A DNA stretch of 9,053 nucleotides, taken from assembly GCA_947455585.1 (NCBI GenBank), contig CANGOY010000066.1, positions 1 to 9,053 of the forward strand, given 5' to 3'. The translations under genes and the position numbers were made by a program. This DNA comes from Comamonadaceae bacterium (GTDB taxonomy: Bacteria; Pseudomonadota; Gammaproteobacteria; Burkholderiales; Burkholderiaceae_C). Every line of letters starts with the position of its first letter. Position 1 is the stretch's first letter. Below, in pieces: positions 1 through 6,223 of the stretch. Below the pieces are notes generated by a model, which worked only from the letters and a program-made list of their open reading frames with translations, was not told the DNA's origin and did no database searches.

Positions 1-1
1 A

Positions 2-175
2 CTGCAACTGCCCCGCGTCAAGTTTGAACAAGCAGCACCGCCCAAAACCAAATTTCCAGACTCATCCGAATTCTTCAAAATTTTGCTGATTTTTGTGGTG
101 ATGGTTTTCTTGCTCGTGGCGGTGGCCATGCCTATGCTCTACACCCTGCCCTCGCCACCGCCGAAACTTTCTTAA
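2..175 (+). CDS. C-terminal end of an unidentified membrane protein (5' truncated)
   Basis: An open frame enters from the left edge and ends at TAA 173-175, giving 57 visible residues and no start codon. The first part is polar and rich in Pro and Lys. A strongly hydrophobic stretch of about 22 residues follows (starting FFKILLIFVVMVFLL), typical of one transmembrane helix, and then a short Pro-rich tail ending PPPKLS. A single helix near the C-terminus fits a tail-anchored protein or the last helix of a larger membrane protein. I do not recognise the family. No + strand terminator follows it; the hairpin at 197-228 has its T-tract on the other strand, so this gene is convergent with the carbonic anhydrase gene. 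That the frame is really coding is inferred from the coherent membrane-helix composition. Confidence 0.5.
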   Translation: MQLPRVKFEQAAPPKTKFPDSSEFFKILLIFVVMVFLLVAVAMPMLYTLPSPPPKLS

Positions 176-191
176 GTTTGCAAATTAACAT

Positions 192-228
192 GAAAAAACG
201 CCTGCTCTGACTAAACAGAGCAGGCGTT
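192..228 (-). terminator. Rho-independent terminator of the carbonic anhydrase gene
   Basis: A perfect 13-bp inverted repeat (197-209 with 216-228; arm AACGCCTGCTCTG) encloses a 6-nt loop. On the minus strand the hairpin runs directly into a T-tract (complement of the A-run at 193-198), and it lies about 28 bp past the stop codon of the minus-strand gene ending at 256. On the + strand the hairpin is followed by CTCACA, so it should terminate poorly in that direction. Confidence 0.88.
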
Positions 229-255
229 CTCACAAGACTTGATGTGTCTTAAAAA

Positions 256-1461
256 TCAATTCGCATTGATTTTGCGACCATTCAAAGGCTGCACAGGGCG
301 TGCGTTGCGCTTAAATGGGAAGTCCACCACTTGTTTCTTGCCGATGTCAACGGGTGTCTTCAAGATGAAGAAGTTCACGCCTTCGGTGCAAGGTGGCGTG
401 GTGAGTGAACCTTCGTAGCTGTAGTGCGTCAAAGCGGCAGGCACCAAGCTGCTGGGGTCAAACTTAACGCCGTCCACAGCGACCTCTGGGCCTTCGGCCT
501 TTGGTGCGTTGTTCCACAGTGTTTGAATCGCGGCGTTGTCTTTGCCGTCGTTGAGCAACACGCCCATCACAGCCAATTTGCCATCGGCGTTTTTGTGCAC
601 AAAGTGCGCCACCATGGCCATAGGCTTACCGTCAATTTGCTCTTCGCTAGGACGGTGGAAGTGGAATTGCAACAGGTTGTACACGTCCTTGTTGATTTTC
701 AAGGTGCTGCCTGGTTCCACGTTCACTTGGATGGTGTGGCCGTTGTTCAAAATTTTCAACGGGCCTTCTTTGTAATTCACCACCAACACGTCTTTCGACT
801 TTTCGAAAGGACCGGTGATGTTCAAAGGCGATTGCTTGGTGCCCTTGCCGCAGGTGGGGAACTCATCGCCCCAGTTCTCTGGGCCCATCTCGCCGGCATA
901 GTCCCAATGAACCGCATGGCCTTTTTTGTGACCATTGGCCTCTGGCTTCTCAGCGGCACAGTCAGCCAACACTTTGACTTTTTGACCGGCTGCAGCTAAC
1001 GCGTTTTGCGCTGCACAGATGGACTTCACGCGTGATGACCACTCGGCCATCTCCAGCGCCTTTTGAAAAGCGCTGATGGTGTCTGGGTCTTCAGCGCCTT
1101 TGGTGAGCAAGCGCAAAGCGCCCAAGCCCAACTGACGTTCGCTGGTCACAGGGCCTTTTTGGGCCTTGATGAAAGCTTCGTAGTCTTGCAACACGATGCC
1201 ATTGCTGAACGACTCTTTGACCGCAGTCATTTGCTGCGCAGCTGGCTCGTACTCTTCAAGCTTCTCTTTGGCTTCTTCTAATTCCTTGGTCAGCTTTTCG
1301 AGTTCGCCTTGCGCCTCAGTCGCGCCTTCGCTGGCTTCTGTCAGCTCGCTCATGACTTGGTTTTTACTGGTGTAGCTCCAGTAGCCAAACGCCAAAGCGC
1401 CTGCGAGCAGCAAGCCCATGACGAGTTCAACAATCAGTCTTAAATATTTTTTCATGGCCAT
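256..1461 (-). CDS. Membrane-anchored periplasmic alpha-carbonic anhydrase with coiled-coil stalk
   Basis: The predicted protein (401 aa) reversibly hydrates CO2 to bicarbonate using zinc. A short Lys/Arg-containing N-terminus precedes a hydrophobic helix (residues about 8-28), which fits an uncleaved anchor, although Ala-Leu-Ala at 22-24 could be a signal peptidase I site. Residues about 35-75 are Glu/Lys-rich heptad-like coiled coil, and 76-170 are a helical region with Cys149 and Cys168. The alpha-CA domain starts near 185 (HWDYAG...). Zinc ligands are His267 and His269 (QFHFH) and His286 (AHFVH). His242 in NNGH matches proton shuttle His64 of human CA II, Gln265 matches Gln92, Glu273 matches Glu106 and Thr354 (GSLTTPP) matches Thr199. 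Cys204 and Cys358 sit where secreted bacterial alpha-CAs form their disulfide, supporting a periplasmic location. The position matching CA II Glu117 is Val284. Bacterial alpha-CAs are usually about 220-250 aa, so about 180 N-terminal residues are extra. An in-frame ATG at 1455 (MKKYLRL) is an alternative start; neither start has a strong ribosome binding site. Confidence 0.93.
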   Translation of the reverse strand: MAMKKYLRLIVELVMGLLLAGALAFGYWSYTSKNQVMSELTEASEGATEAQGELEKLTKELEEAKEKLEEYEPAAQQMTAVKESFSNGIVLQDYEAFIKAQKGPVTSERQLGLGALRLLTKGAEDPDTISAFQKALEMAEWSSRVKSICAAQNALAAAGQKVKVLADCAAEKPEANGHKKGHAVHWDYAGEMGPENWGDEFPTCGKGTKQSPLNITGPFEKSKDVLVVNYKEGPLKILNNGHTIQVNVEPGSTLKINKDVYNLLQFHFHRPSEEQIDGKPMAMVAHFVHKNADGKLAVMGVLLNDGKDNAAIQTLWNNAPKAEGPEVAVDGVKFDPSSLVPAALTHYSYEGSLTTPPCTEGVNFFILKTPVDIGKKQVVDFPFKRNARPVQPLNGRKINAN

Positions 1462-1647
1462 TCACTTGAGTGGGTGCATTTTGATAAAGCCAAACAGCCA
1501 CGCGCAGCGCACGCCACTGTTTGGGCAAGTCAGTGGGTATCGGCTTGATTTGTCACAAGCTTTAATCCCAACATGGAACGGTAAATTATTGCCGCAACTG
1601 ACAAAAGCAAGAAACGGACACAAAAGAAACCGACACGACCACAACAT

Positions 1648-1653
1648 TACAAT
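1648..1653 (+). promoter_or_regulatory. Candidate -10 element for miaB
   Basis: TACAAT matches the sigma70 -10 consensus at 5 of 6 positions and lies about 72 bp upstream of the miaB start. The region 16-18 bp upstream (around 1625-1631) does not resemble TTGACA and there is no extended TG motif, so this remains a weak call. Confidence 0.25.
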
Positions 1654-1711
1654 GGTTAGCTTCTTCCACAGCCTCTGGATCAACACCATGAACCGCTGCT
1701 TTTATCCCCAC

Positions 1712-1718
1712 GGGGAGG
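1712..1718 (+). promoter_or_regulatory. Strong Shine-Dalgarno site of miaB
   Basis: GGGGAGG lies 7 nt before the ATG at 1726 and fixes that codon as the miaB start. Confidence 0.8.
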
Positions 1719-1725
1719 CTCAGCC

Positions 1726-3069
1726 ATGAGCCGCAAAGTCTTTATTAAAACCTTCGGTTGCCAAATGAACGAGTACGACTCGGACAAGATGGTGGACGTA
1801 CTCGGGCAGTCCGATGGCTACGAAAAAACCAACGACGTCGAAGAAGCCGACCTGATCGTCTTCAACACCTGCTCGGTGCGCGAGAAAGCCCAAGAAAAGG
1901 TGTTTTCAGACCTCGGCCGCATCCAGCATTTGAAAGCCAAAGGCGTCAAGATTGCCGTGGGCGGCTGCGTGGCCAGCCAAGAAGGCGCCACCATCATTGC
2001 CCGCGCACCCTATGTGGACGTGGTGTTTGGCCCGCAGACTTTGCACCGCTTGCCTGATTTGCTCAACCAACGCGAAAGCTTGTCCAAGCCACAAGTCGAC
2101 ATCAGTTTTCCAGAAATTGAAAAGTTTGACCACCTGCCCCCCGCTCGCGTCGAGGGCGGTAGCGCCTATGTGAGCATCATGGAAGGCTGTAGCAAATATT
2201 GCAGCTACTGCGTGGTGCCTTACACCCGTGGCGAAGAAGTGAGCCGGCCGTTTGACGACGTGTTGGTGGAAGTGGCGGGCTTGGCTGCACAAGGCGTGAA
2301 AGAAGTCACGCTCTTGGGCCAAAACGTCAACGCTTACCGCGGTGCCATGGGCGGCACGTCTGAGATTGCGGACTTTGCGCTGATGATTGAGTACGTGGCC
2401 GAAATCCCCGGCATCGAACGCATCCGTTACACCACCAGCCACCCCAACGAGTTCACACAGCGTTTGATTGATGTGTACGCCAAGGTGCCGCAATTGGTGA
2501 GCCATCTGCACCTGCCTGTGCAGCACGGCAGCGACCGCATTTTGATGGCCATGAAACGCGGTTACACCGCTATGGAATACAAAAGCACGGTGAAAAAGCT
2601 GCGCGCCATTCGCCCTGACATGGCCATGAGCTCGGACTTCATCGTGGGCTTTCCCGGCGAGACCGAAGAAGACCACCAAAAGCTCATCAAGCTCATGCAC
2701 GATGTGTACTTTGACAACTCGTTCAGCTTCATCTTCAGCCCCCGCCCCGGCACACCTGCGGCCAATCTGCACGACGACACGCCGCACGAGGTGAAATTGC
2801 GCCGCTTGCAAGAGGTGCAAAAAATCATCGAAGACAACATGCGCGACATCAACGTGCAACGCGTGGGCACGGTGCAACGCGTGCTGGTTGATGGTTTTGC
2901 CAAGAAAGATGCCACCGAGTTGCGTGCGCGCACCGAGTGCAACCGCATCGTCAACTTCAAAGGCGGCCCCAACCCAGAGCGCCTGATGAACCAGTTGATT
3001 GACGTAAAAATCACGGAAGCCAACCCGCATTCACTGCGCGGTGAGGTGTTGGTGAACGAGTCGGCTTAA
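1726..3069 (+). CDS. miaB: MiaB, tRNA-2-methylthio-N6-dimethylallyladenosine synthase
   Basis: This cytoplasmic radical-SAM methylthiotransferase (447 aa) converts i6A37 of tRNAs reading UNN codons into ms2i6A37. The N-terminal MTTase domain starts with KTFGCQMNEYDSDKM, and Cys12, Cys49 (FNTCSVREKA) and Cys81 (GGCVASQEG) are the three ligands of the auxiliary 4Fe-4S cluster. The radical SAM motif is Cys155-x3-Cys159-x2-Cys162 (EGCSKYCSYCVVPYTRG), followed by the family block LLGQNVNAYRG. The catalytic barrel contains LHLPVQHGSD and SSDFIVGFPGETEED. The C-terminal part (about 380-445) has the spacing of a TRAM RNA-binding domain. Length and all key residues match full-length MiaB. The start is set by the strong ribosome binding site at 1712-1718. 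The gene ends in a terminator shared with convergent ffh and appears monocistronic in this window. In many proteobacteria miaB is followed by phoH/ybeZ genes; here it is not. Confidence 0.97.
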   Translation: MSRKVFIKTFGCQMNEYDSDKMVDVLGQSDGYEKTNDVEEADLIVFNTCSVREKAQEKVFSDLGRIQHLKAKGVKIAVGGCVASQEGATIIARAPYVDVVFGPQTLHRLPDLLNQRESLSKPQVDISFPEIEKFDHLPPARVEGGSAYVSIMEGCSKYCSYCVVPYTRGEEVSRPFDDVLVEVAGLAAQGVKEVTLLGQNVNAYRGAMGGTSEIADFALMIEYVAEIPGIERIRYTTSHPNEFTQRLIDVYAKVPQLVSHLHLPVQHGSDRILMAMKRGYTAMEYKSTVKKLRAIRPDMAMSSDFIVGFPGETEEDHQKLIKLMHDVYFDNSFSFIFSPRPGTPAANLHDDTPHEVKLRRLQEVQKIIEDNMRDINVQRVGTVQRVLVDGFAKKDATELRARTECNRIVNFKGGPNPERLMNQLIDVKITEANPHSLRGEVLVNESA

Positions 3070-3084
3070 GCTGAATCCACCATG

Positions 3085-3122
3085 AAAAAAATCCCTGAGG
3101 CCGCAAGGCGTCAGGGATTTTT
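3085..3122. terminator. Bidirectional intrinsic terminator between miaB and ffh
   Basis: ATCCCTGA at 3091-3098 pairs with TCAGGGAT at 3111-3118. The stem continues past one G-G mismatch through 3100-3102 with 3107-3109 and is capped by a GCAA tetraloop (3103-3106, GNRA class). It is preceded by an A-run (3085-3091) and followed by a T-run (3118-3122), so each strand has its own U-tract. It lies 16 bp after the miaB stop and 18 bp after the ffh stop, and thus can serve both convergent genes. Confidence 0.88.
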
Positions 3123-3139
3123 ACTTTGGGTGACCAGAT

Positions 3140-4522
3140 TCAACGCATCCCAGGAAACCCGCCACCGCCCCCCATCATGCCTTTCATGGCGCCCATGCGT
3201 TTCATCATCTTCATCATGCCGCCGCCGCTCATCTTCTTCATCATGCTTTGCATTTGCTCAAACTCTTTGAGCAAGCGGTTCACGTCTTGCACTTGCACGC
3301 CTGCACCCGCAGCAATGCGGCGCTTGCGTGTGGCTTTGATGAGGTCGGGCTTGCGACGTTCCAGCGGTGTCATGCTGTGGATGATGCCTTGCTTGCGGCC
3401 AATGTCTTTCTCAGCCTTGTCCATGTCCACCTGACCCGCTTTGGCCGCCATTTGCGTGGGCAATTTGTCCATGATGTTGGACAAGCCGCCCATGGAACGC
3501 ATTTGCTGAATTTGCGCGAGGAAGTCGTTCAAGTCAAACGCATCGCCGCGCTTGACCTTCTCGGCCAGCTTTTGCGCGGCCGCCATGTCCACACCAGCCG
3601 TGACTTGCTCGACCAAGGCCAAGATATCGCCCATCCCCAGCACGCGACCAGCGTGGCGGTTGGCATCGAACAGCTCTAAGCCGTCCAGCTTCTCACTGGT
3701 ACCCGCGAACTTGATGGGTGCGCCCGTGATTTGGCGCACCGACAAAGCTGCACCACCGCGTGAATCACCATCCAGCTTGGTCAGCACAATGCCCGTCAAA
3801 GGCAGCGCATCGCTGAAGGCCTTGGCTGTGTTGATGGCGTCTTGACCTTGCATGGCATCGACCACAAACAAAGTCTCGACGGGGTTCAACACACTGTGCA
3901 GTTGTTTGATTTCAGCCATCAAGGCTTCGTCAATGGCCAAGCGACCGGCCGTGTCGACCAGCAACACATCAAAGTAATGTTTGCGGGCGTAGTCCAGTGC
4001 AGCACGGGCAATGTCAGCAGGCTTTTGGTCGGGCGAACTGGGGAACCATTCGGCACCAGCTTGGGTGGTGACGGTTTTGAGCTGCTCAATCGCAGCTGGG
4101 CGGTACACGTCGCCTGAAACCGTCAGTACTTTTTTCTTGCGTTGGTTGATGAGCCAACGTGCGAGCTTGGCGGTGGTGGTGGTTTTACCCGCACCTTGCA
4201 AACCTGCCATCAAAATCACGGCGGGTGGCTGAGCGGCAAGGTTCAAGTCGCTCACGCCTTCGCCCATGGTGGCAGCCAACTCTTTGTTGACGATGGCCAC
4301 CAAGGCTTGACCAGGCTGCAAAGAGCCAATGACTTCTTGGCCGAGAGCTTTTTCTTTGACGCGGGCAATGAAGTCTCGCACCACGGGCAGCGCCACGTCG
4401 GCTTCGAGCAGGGCCATGCGCACCTCGCGCAACATGTCGGCCACGTTGCTTTCGGTGATGCGGGCCTGTCCGCTGATGTGTTTGACCAGGCGCGAGAGTT
4501 TGTCGGTAAGGGCTGAGGCCAT
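3140..4522 (-). CDS. ffh: Ffh, signal recognition particle protein (SRP54 GTPase)
   Basis: Ffh (460 aa) binds 4.5S RNA and the signal sequences of nascent membrane proteins, and with FtsY delivers ribosomes to the SecYEG translocon. The N domain spans about residues 1-90. In the G domain I see the P-loop GLQGAGKT (107-114), GDVYRPAA (137-144), DTAGR (190-194), TKLDGDSRGG (248-257) and GTSEKLDGLELF (274-285). The M domain (about 325-460) contains the RNA-binding segment RRIAAGAGVQVQDVNRLLK (401-419), which closely resembles the E. coli segment. It ends in a very Met- and Gly-rich tail (from about 426) with MMKMMKRMGAM and a run of five glycines, which is usual for Ffh. All GTPase motifs are intact and the length is normal. 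The start at 4522 is preceded on its strand by AAGGGG, 5 nt away. The 57-bp gap to the divergent gene at 4580 must hold its promoter. In E. coli, ffh is likewise next to ypjD. Confidence 0.97.
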   Translation of the reverse strand: MASALTDKLSRLVKHISGQARITESNVADMLREVRMALLEADVALPVVRDFIARVKEKALGQEVIGSLQPGQALVAIVNKELAATMGEGVSDLNLAAQPPAVILMAGLQGAGKTTTTAKLARWLINQRKKKVLTVSGDVYRPAAIEQLKTVTTQAGAEWFPSSPDQKPADIARAALDYARKHYFDVLLVDTAGRLAIDEALMAEIKQLHSVLNPVETLFVVDAMQGQDAINTAKAFSDALPLTGIVLTKLDGDSRGGAALSVRQITGAPIKFAGTSEKLDGLELFDANRHAGRVLGMGDILALVEQVTAGVDMAAAQKLAEKVKRGDAFDLNDFLAQIQQMRSMGGLSNIMDKLPTQMAAKAGQVDMDKAEKDIGRKQGIIHSMTPLERRKPDLIKATRKRRIAAGAGVQVQDVNRLLKEFEQMQSMMKKMSGGGMMKMMKRMGAMKGMMGGGGGFPGMR

Positions 4523-4579
4523 ATGTACCCCTTGATAGGGCTTGGTTTTTCGTGTGTAGCGAAACGCTAAACTGTTGCC

Positions 4580-5392
4580 ATGATTTTAGCCAGCGACATC
4601 CCGCTCAACCTTTGGCTCTCGCTGCCCACAGCGGCCGCTTACGCATTGACCGCCCTTATCGGCCCACGCGTGGCGCCTAGCATGGGCCACCGTCTCTTGA
4701 GCGTGCCTTGGGCGTTGCACGGTTTGGGCCTGGTGTTTGCCTTGTTTGCGCCGCAAGACGGCGGCTTGCGCTTTGGTTTTGCGCCAGCGCTGTCGGTCAC
4801 GGCTTGGCTGATGCTCACGTTTTATGTGCTGGAGCAACACTGGTTTCCGCAACTGCGCACTCGCTGGACGCTGTCAATCGTGGGCGCTGCGGTGGTGGTT
4901 TTGGCTGCAGCATTCCCAGGCACAGCACTGCACACACAGTCATCGCCCTTGCTGCCGCTGCACTTGGCTTTGGGTGTGGCTTCATATGGTTTATTTGCCG
5001 CCGCCGTGGTACATGCCTGGCTCATGACGCGTGCTGAAAAACACATGCGCCAAGGTGCGGACACCCATGTGGGGTTGCCATTGCTCACATTGGAACGATT
5101 GACCTTCCGCTTTGTCACGGCTGGTTTTGTTTTGCTGACCGCTACCTTGGCGGCAGGCTGGCTGTTTGGCGATAGTTTGTATGGCGCGCAGGCCGCTTGG
5201 CGCTGGGACCACAAAACGGTGTTTTCGCTGCTGTCTTGGGTCACCTTTGCTGTGCTGTTGCTAGGCCGCAGCCGCTTTGGCTGGCGTGGCCGCAAAGCGG
5301 TGCGTGTGCTTTACATCGGCGCAGGTTTGTTGTTGCTGGGCTATGCGGGCTCACGTTTTGTGTTGGAAGTGGTGCTGGGGCGCGTGGCATGA
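4580..5392 (+). CDS. YpjD/CcsA-like cytochrome c assembly family inner membrane protein
   Basis: This 270-aa protein is almost entirely hydrophobic, with about eight predicted transmembrane helices (roughly 9-28, 42-58, 67-86, 97-113, 126-148, 176-195, 210-229 and 241-266). The segment WRWDHKTVFSLLSW (207-220) is a divergent version of the Trp-rich WWD-type motif of the CcsA/CcmC haem-handling superfamily. His128 (PLHLALG) and His211 are candidate haem-contacting histidines by analogy, which is an inference. The C-terminal pattern GWRGRKAVR...GSRFVLEVVLGR, together with the position divergent from ffh, identifies the YpjD type, whose precise role is poorly defined. It is much shorter than dedicated CcsA proteins and no other cytochrome c maturation gene is present, so a role in that pathway is not established. 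No clear ribosome binding site precedes 4580, but the MILASDIPLNLWLSLP beginning is typical of the group as I know it. The stop codon overlaps the next start (ATGA), so the two genes are probably translationally coupled. Confidence 0.87.
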   Translation: MILASDIPLNLWLSLPTAAAYALTALIGPRVAPSMGHRLLSVPWALHGLGLVFALFAPQDGGLRFGFAPALSVTAWLMLTFYVLEQHWFPQLRTRWTLSIVGAAVVVLAAAFPGTALHTQSSPLLPLHLALGVASYGLFAAAVVHAWLMTRAEKHMRQGADTHVGLPLLTLERLTFRFVTAGFVLLTATLAAGWLFGDSLYGAQAAWRWDHKTVFSLLSWVTFAVLLLGRSRFGWRGRKAVRVLYIGAGLLLLGYAGSRFVLEVVLGRVA

Positions 5393-5601
5393 AGTACCTC
5401 GTGCTGTTGCTCATCGTCTTAGGCGGCATCTGGTGGATTCGCCAACAACGAAAGCCTGACCAACCGTCGACAAAAAAAACAGGCCCACAAGTGATGGTGC
5501 CCTGCGCCCACTGCGGCACACACGTGCCCGAGGACGATGCCATTCGTGGCGCGCGCGGTTTGTATTGCAGCGCTGCGCACCGCGACAGCCATGAAGGCTA
5601 A
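5389..5601 (+). CDS. PP0621-family small membrane-anchored zinc-ribbon-like protein
   Basis: The 70-aa product starts at ATG 5389, overlapping the previous stop by 4 bp (ATGA). Residues 2-17 form one hydrophobic helix ending in two Trp residues, and a basic/polar linker follows. Cys39-x2-Cys42 and Cys60-x3-His64 then form a CxxC...CxxxH pattern with the embedded phrase RGARGLYCSAAH, consistent with binding one zinc ion. This resembles the short proteins annotated as PP0621 family that commonly precede ampD in beta- and gammaproteobacteria. Its function is unknown to me. With no second helix and an N-terminal positive Lys, the soluble ribbon could face either side of the membrane; a reduced Zn-Cys site would favour the cytoplasm. 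A longer in-frame ATG upstream (5197) lies wholly inside the preceding gene and is unlikely. Confidence 0.82.
   Translation: MKYLVLLLIVLGGIWWIRQQRKPDQPSTKKTGPQVMVPCAHCGTHVPEDDAIRGARGLYCSAAHRDSHEG
5593..5597 (+). promoter_or_regulatory. Shine-Dalgarno site that sets the ampD start
   Basis: GAAGG lies 8 nt before the ATG at 5606, inside the last codons of the preceding gene. The other in-frame ATGs at 5537 and 5591 have no such site, which favours 5606. Confidence 0.6.
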
Positions 5602-5605
5602 GCCC

Positions 5606-6175
5606 ATGACCGCCCTGTGGCGCAATGGCTGGTACCGCTTTGCCAAGCACACGCCCTCGCCCAACTTTGGGCCACGCCCCGCGCACACCTCGATTGATTT
5701 GGTGGTGGTGCACTCCATCAGCCTGCCGCCAGGCCAATATGGCGGCCCCGAAATCGAAGCCCTGTTCACCAACACGCTGGATTGGGAGGCGCATCCCTAC
5801 TTTCAACAAATTCGGGGGGCTGAGGTATCGGCACATTTTGTGATTCGCCGCGACGGTGCACTCATTCAGTTTGTCAGCTGCGACGACCGCGCATGGCATG
5901 CAGGGCGTTCTAGCTATCAAGGGCGCGACAACTGCAACGACTTCTCCATTGGCATTGAACTCGAAGGCCTAGAAGGCAATAGCTTTGAAGCCCCGCAGTA
6001 CGAAACGCTCAGCAGCGTGTGTGCGGCCATCGCACAGCATTACAAGTTGCATCACATCGCCGGCCACGAACATGTGGCCCCTGAGCGCAAACAAGACCCA
6101 GGCGCAGGGTTTGATTGGCGGCTTTTGCAGCAATCTTTGGGTTGGACTGACGACAGTTTTCCTTTGAAGAATTAA
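5606..6175 (+). CDS. ampD: AmpD, 1,6-anhydro-N-acetylmuramyl-L-alanine amidase
   Basis: AmpD is a cytoplasmic zinc amidase of peptidoglycan recycling that cleaves the peptide from anhydro-muropeptides; loss of it in bacteria with an AmpR system raises AmpC beta-lactamase. The 189-aa product contains the Amidase_2/PGRP fold motifs VVVHSISLPPGQYGGPEI (zinc ligand His36), SAHFVIRRDG, IGIELEG (Glu118, matching catalytic Glu116) and AGHEHVAPERKQDPG. In the last motif His154 and Asp164 are the other zinc ligands and Lys162 is the conserved catalytic-site Lys. With the start at 5606 these numbers match those of the Citrobacter/E. coli enzyme, which supports that start over 5537 (212 aa) or 5591. The start lies 4 bp beyond the preceding stop, so it is the third gene of a compact cluster with the YpjD-like and PP0621-like genes. 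No signal peptide is present, as expected for a cytoplasmic AmpD rather than a periplasmic AmiD. No AmpR or beta-lactamase gene is visible here. Confidence 0.95.
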   Translation: MTALWRNGWYRFAKHTPSPNFGPRPAHTSIDLVVVHSISLPPGQYGGPEIEALFTNTLDWEAHPYFQQIRGAEVSAHFVIRRDGALIQFVSCDDRAWHAGRSSYQGRDNCNDFSIGIELEGLEGNSFEAPQYETLSSVCAAIAQHYKLHHIAGHEHVAPERKQDPGAGFDWRLLQQSLGWTDDSFPLKN

Positions 6176-6206
6176 TTTTTCGTCATTCATCAAAAAAAAG
6201 TTGGTT

Positions 6207-6223
6207 TGCACAGATTTTGTGCA
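6207..6223 (+). terminator. Weak hairpin after ampD, possible terminator
   Basis: TGCACA (6207-6212) and TGTGCA (6218-6223) form a 6-bp stem around a 5-nt loop, 32 bp past the ampD stop. The sequence after it is only moderately T-rich (TTTCGATTT). The stem is short, so termination here is uncertain. Confidence 0.25.

Larger units (their letters stand above)
1462..1725. other. Divergent intergenic region between the carbonic anhydrase gene and miaB
   Basis: This 264-bp gap separates two divergently transcribed genes and must carry promoters for both. On the + strand the best -10 candidate is TACAAT at 1648-1653 (5 of 6 consensus bases), but no good -35 lies 16-18 bp upstream. On the minus strand an AATAAT-like -10 (complement of 1585-1590) lies about 125 bp before the carbonic anhydrase start, with only a weak -35. 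I see no convincing operator or RNA structure, and the short open frames here have no coding character. Confidence 0.45.

Noticed and set aside
424..999. A 191-codon open frame on the + strand across the carbonic anhydrase gene
   Set aside because: It is antisense to the intact alpha-CA catalytic domain, is His/Val-rich like other shadow frames, and has no ribosome binding site or family motif.
1906..3030. A 374-codon open frame antisense to miaB, rich in His, Val and Ala
   Set aside because: miaB is unmistakable on the other strand with all catalytic motifs. The antisense product has a skewed composition typical of reverse-complement shadows and no recognisable domain.
3140..3220. Met/Gly-rich low-complexity sequence at the ffh 3' end as a repeat or frameshift artefact
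   Set aside because: Met-rich M-domain tails ending in Gly-rich sequence are normal for Ffh, and the frame is intact to its stop.
4532..4560. TTGATA and TGTAGC with 17-bp spacing as a promoter for the YpjD-like gene
   Set aside because: The -35 is good, but the -10 matches only 3 of 6 bases and would leave a leader of about 13 nt with no ribosome binding site, so it is not listed as a feature.
5197..5388. Longer upstream start for the PP0621-like protein (134 aa)
   Set aside because: The extension is entirely inside the YpjD-like gene and reads as low-likelihood sequence. The ATGA overlap start gives a proper membrane helix at the N-terminus.
5537..5605. Longer ampD start giving a 212-aa protein
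   Set aside because: The added residues lie within the preceding small gene, look like out-of-frame translation, and lack a ribosome binding site. The 5606 start gives family-like length and active-site numbering.
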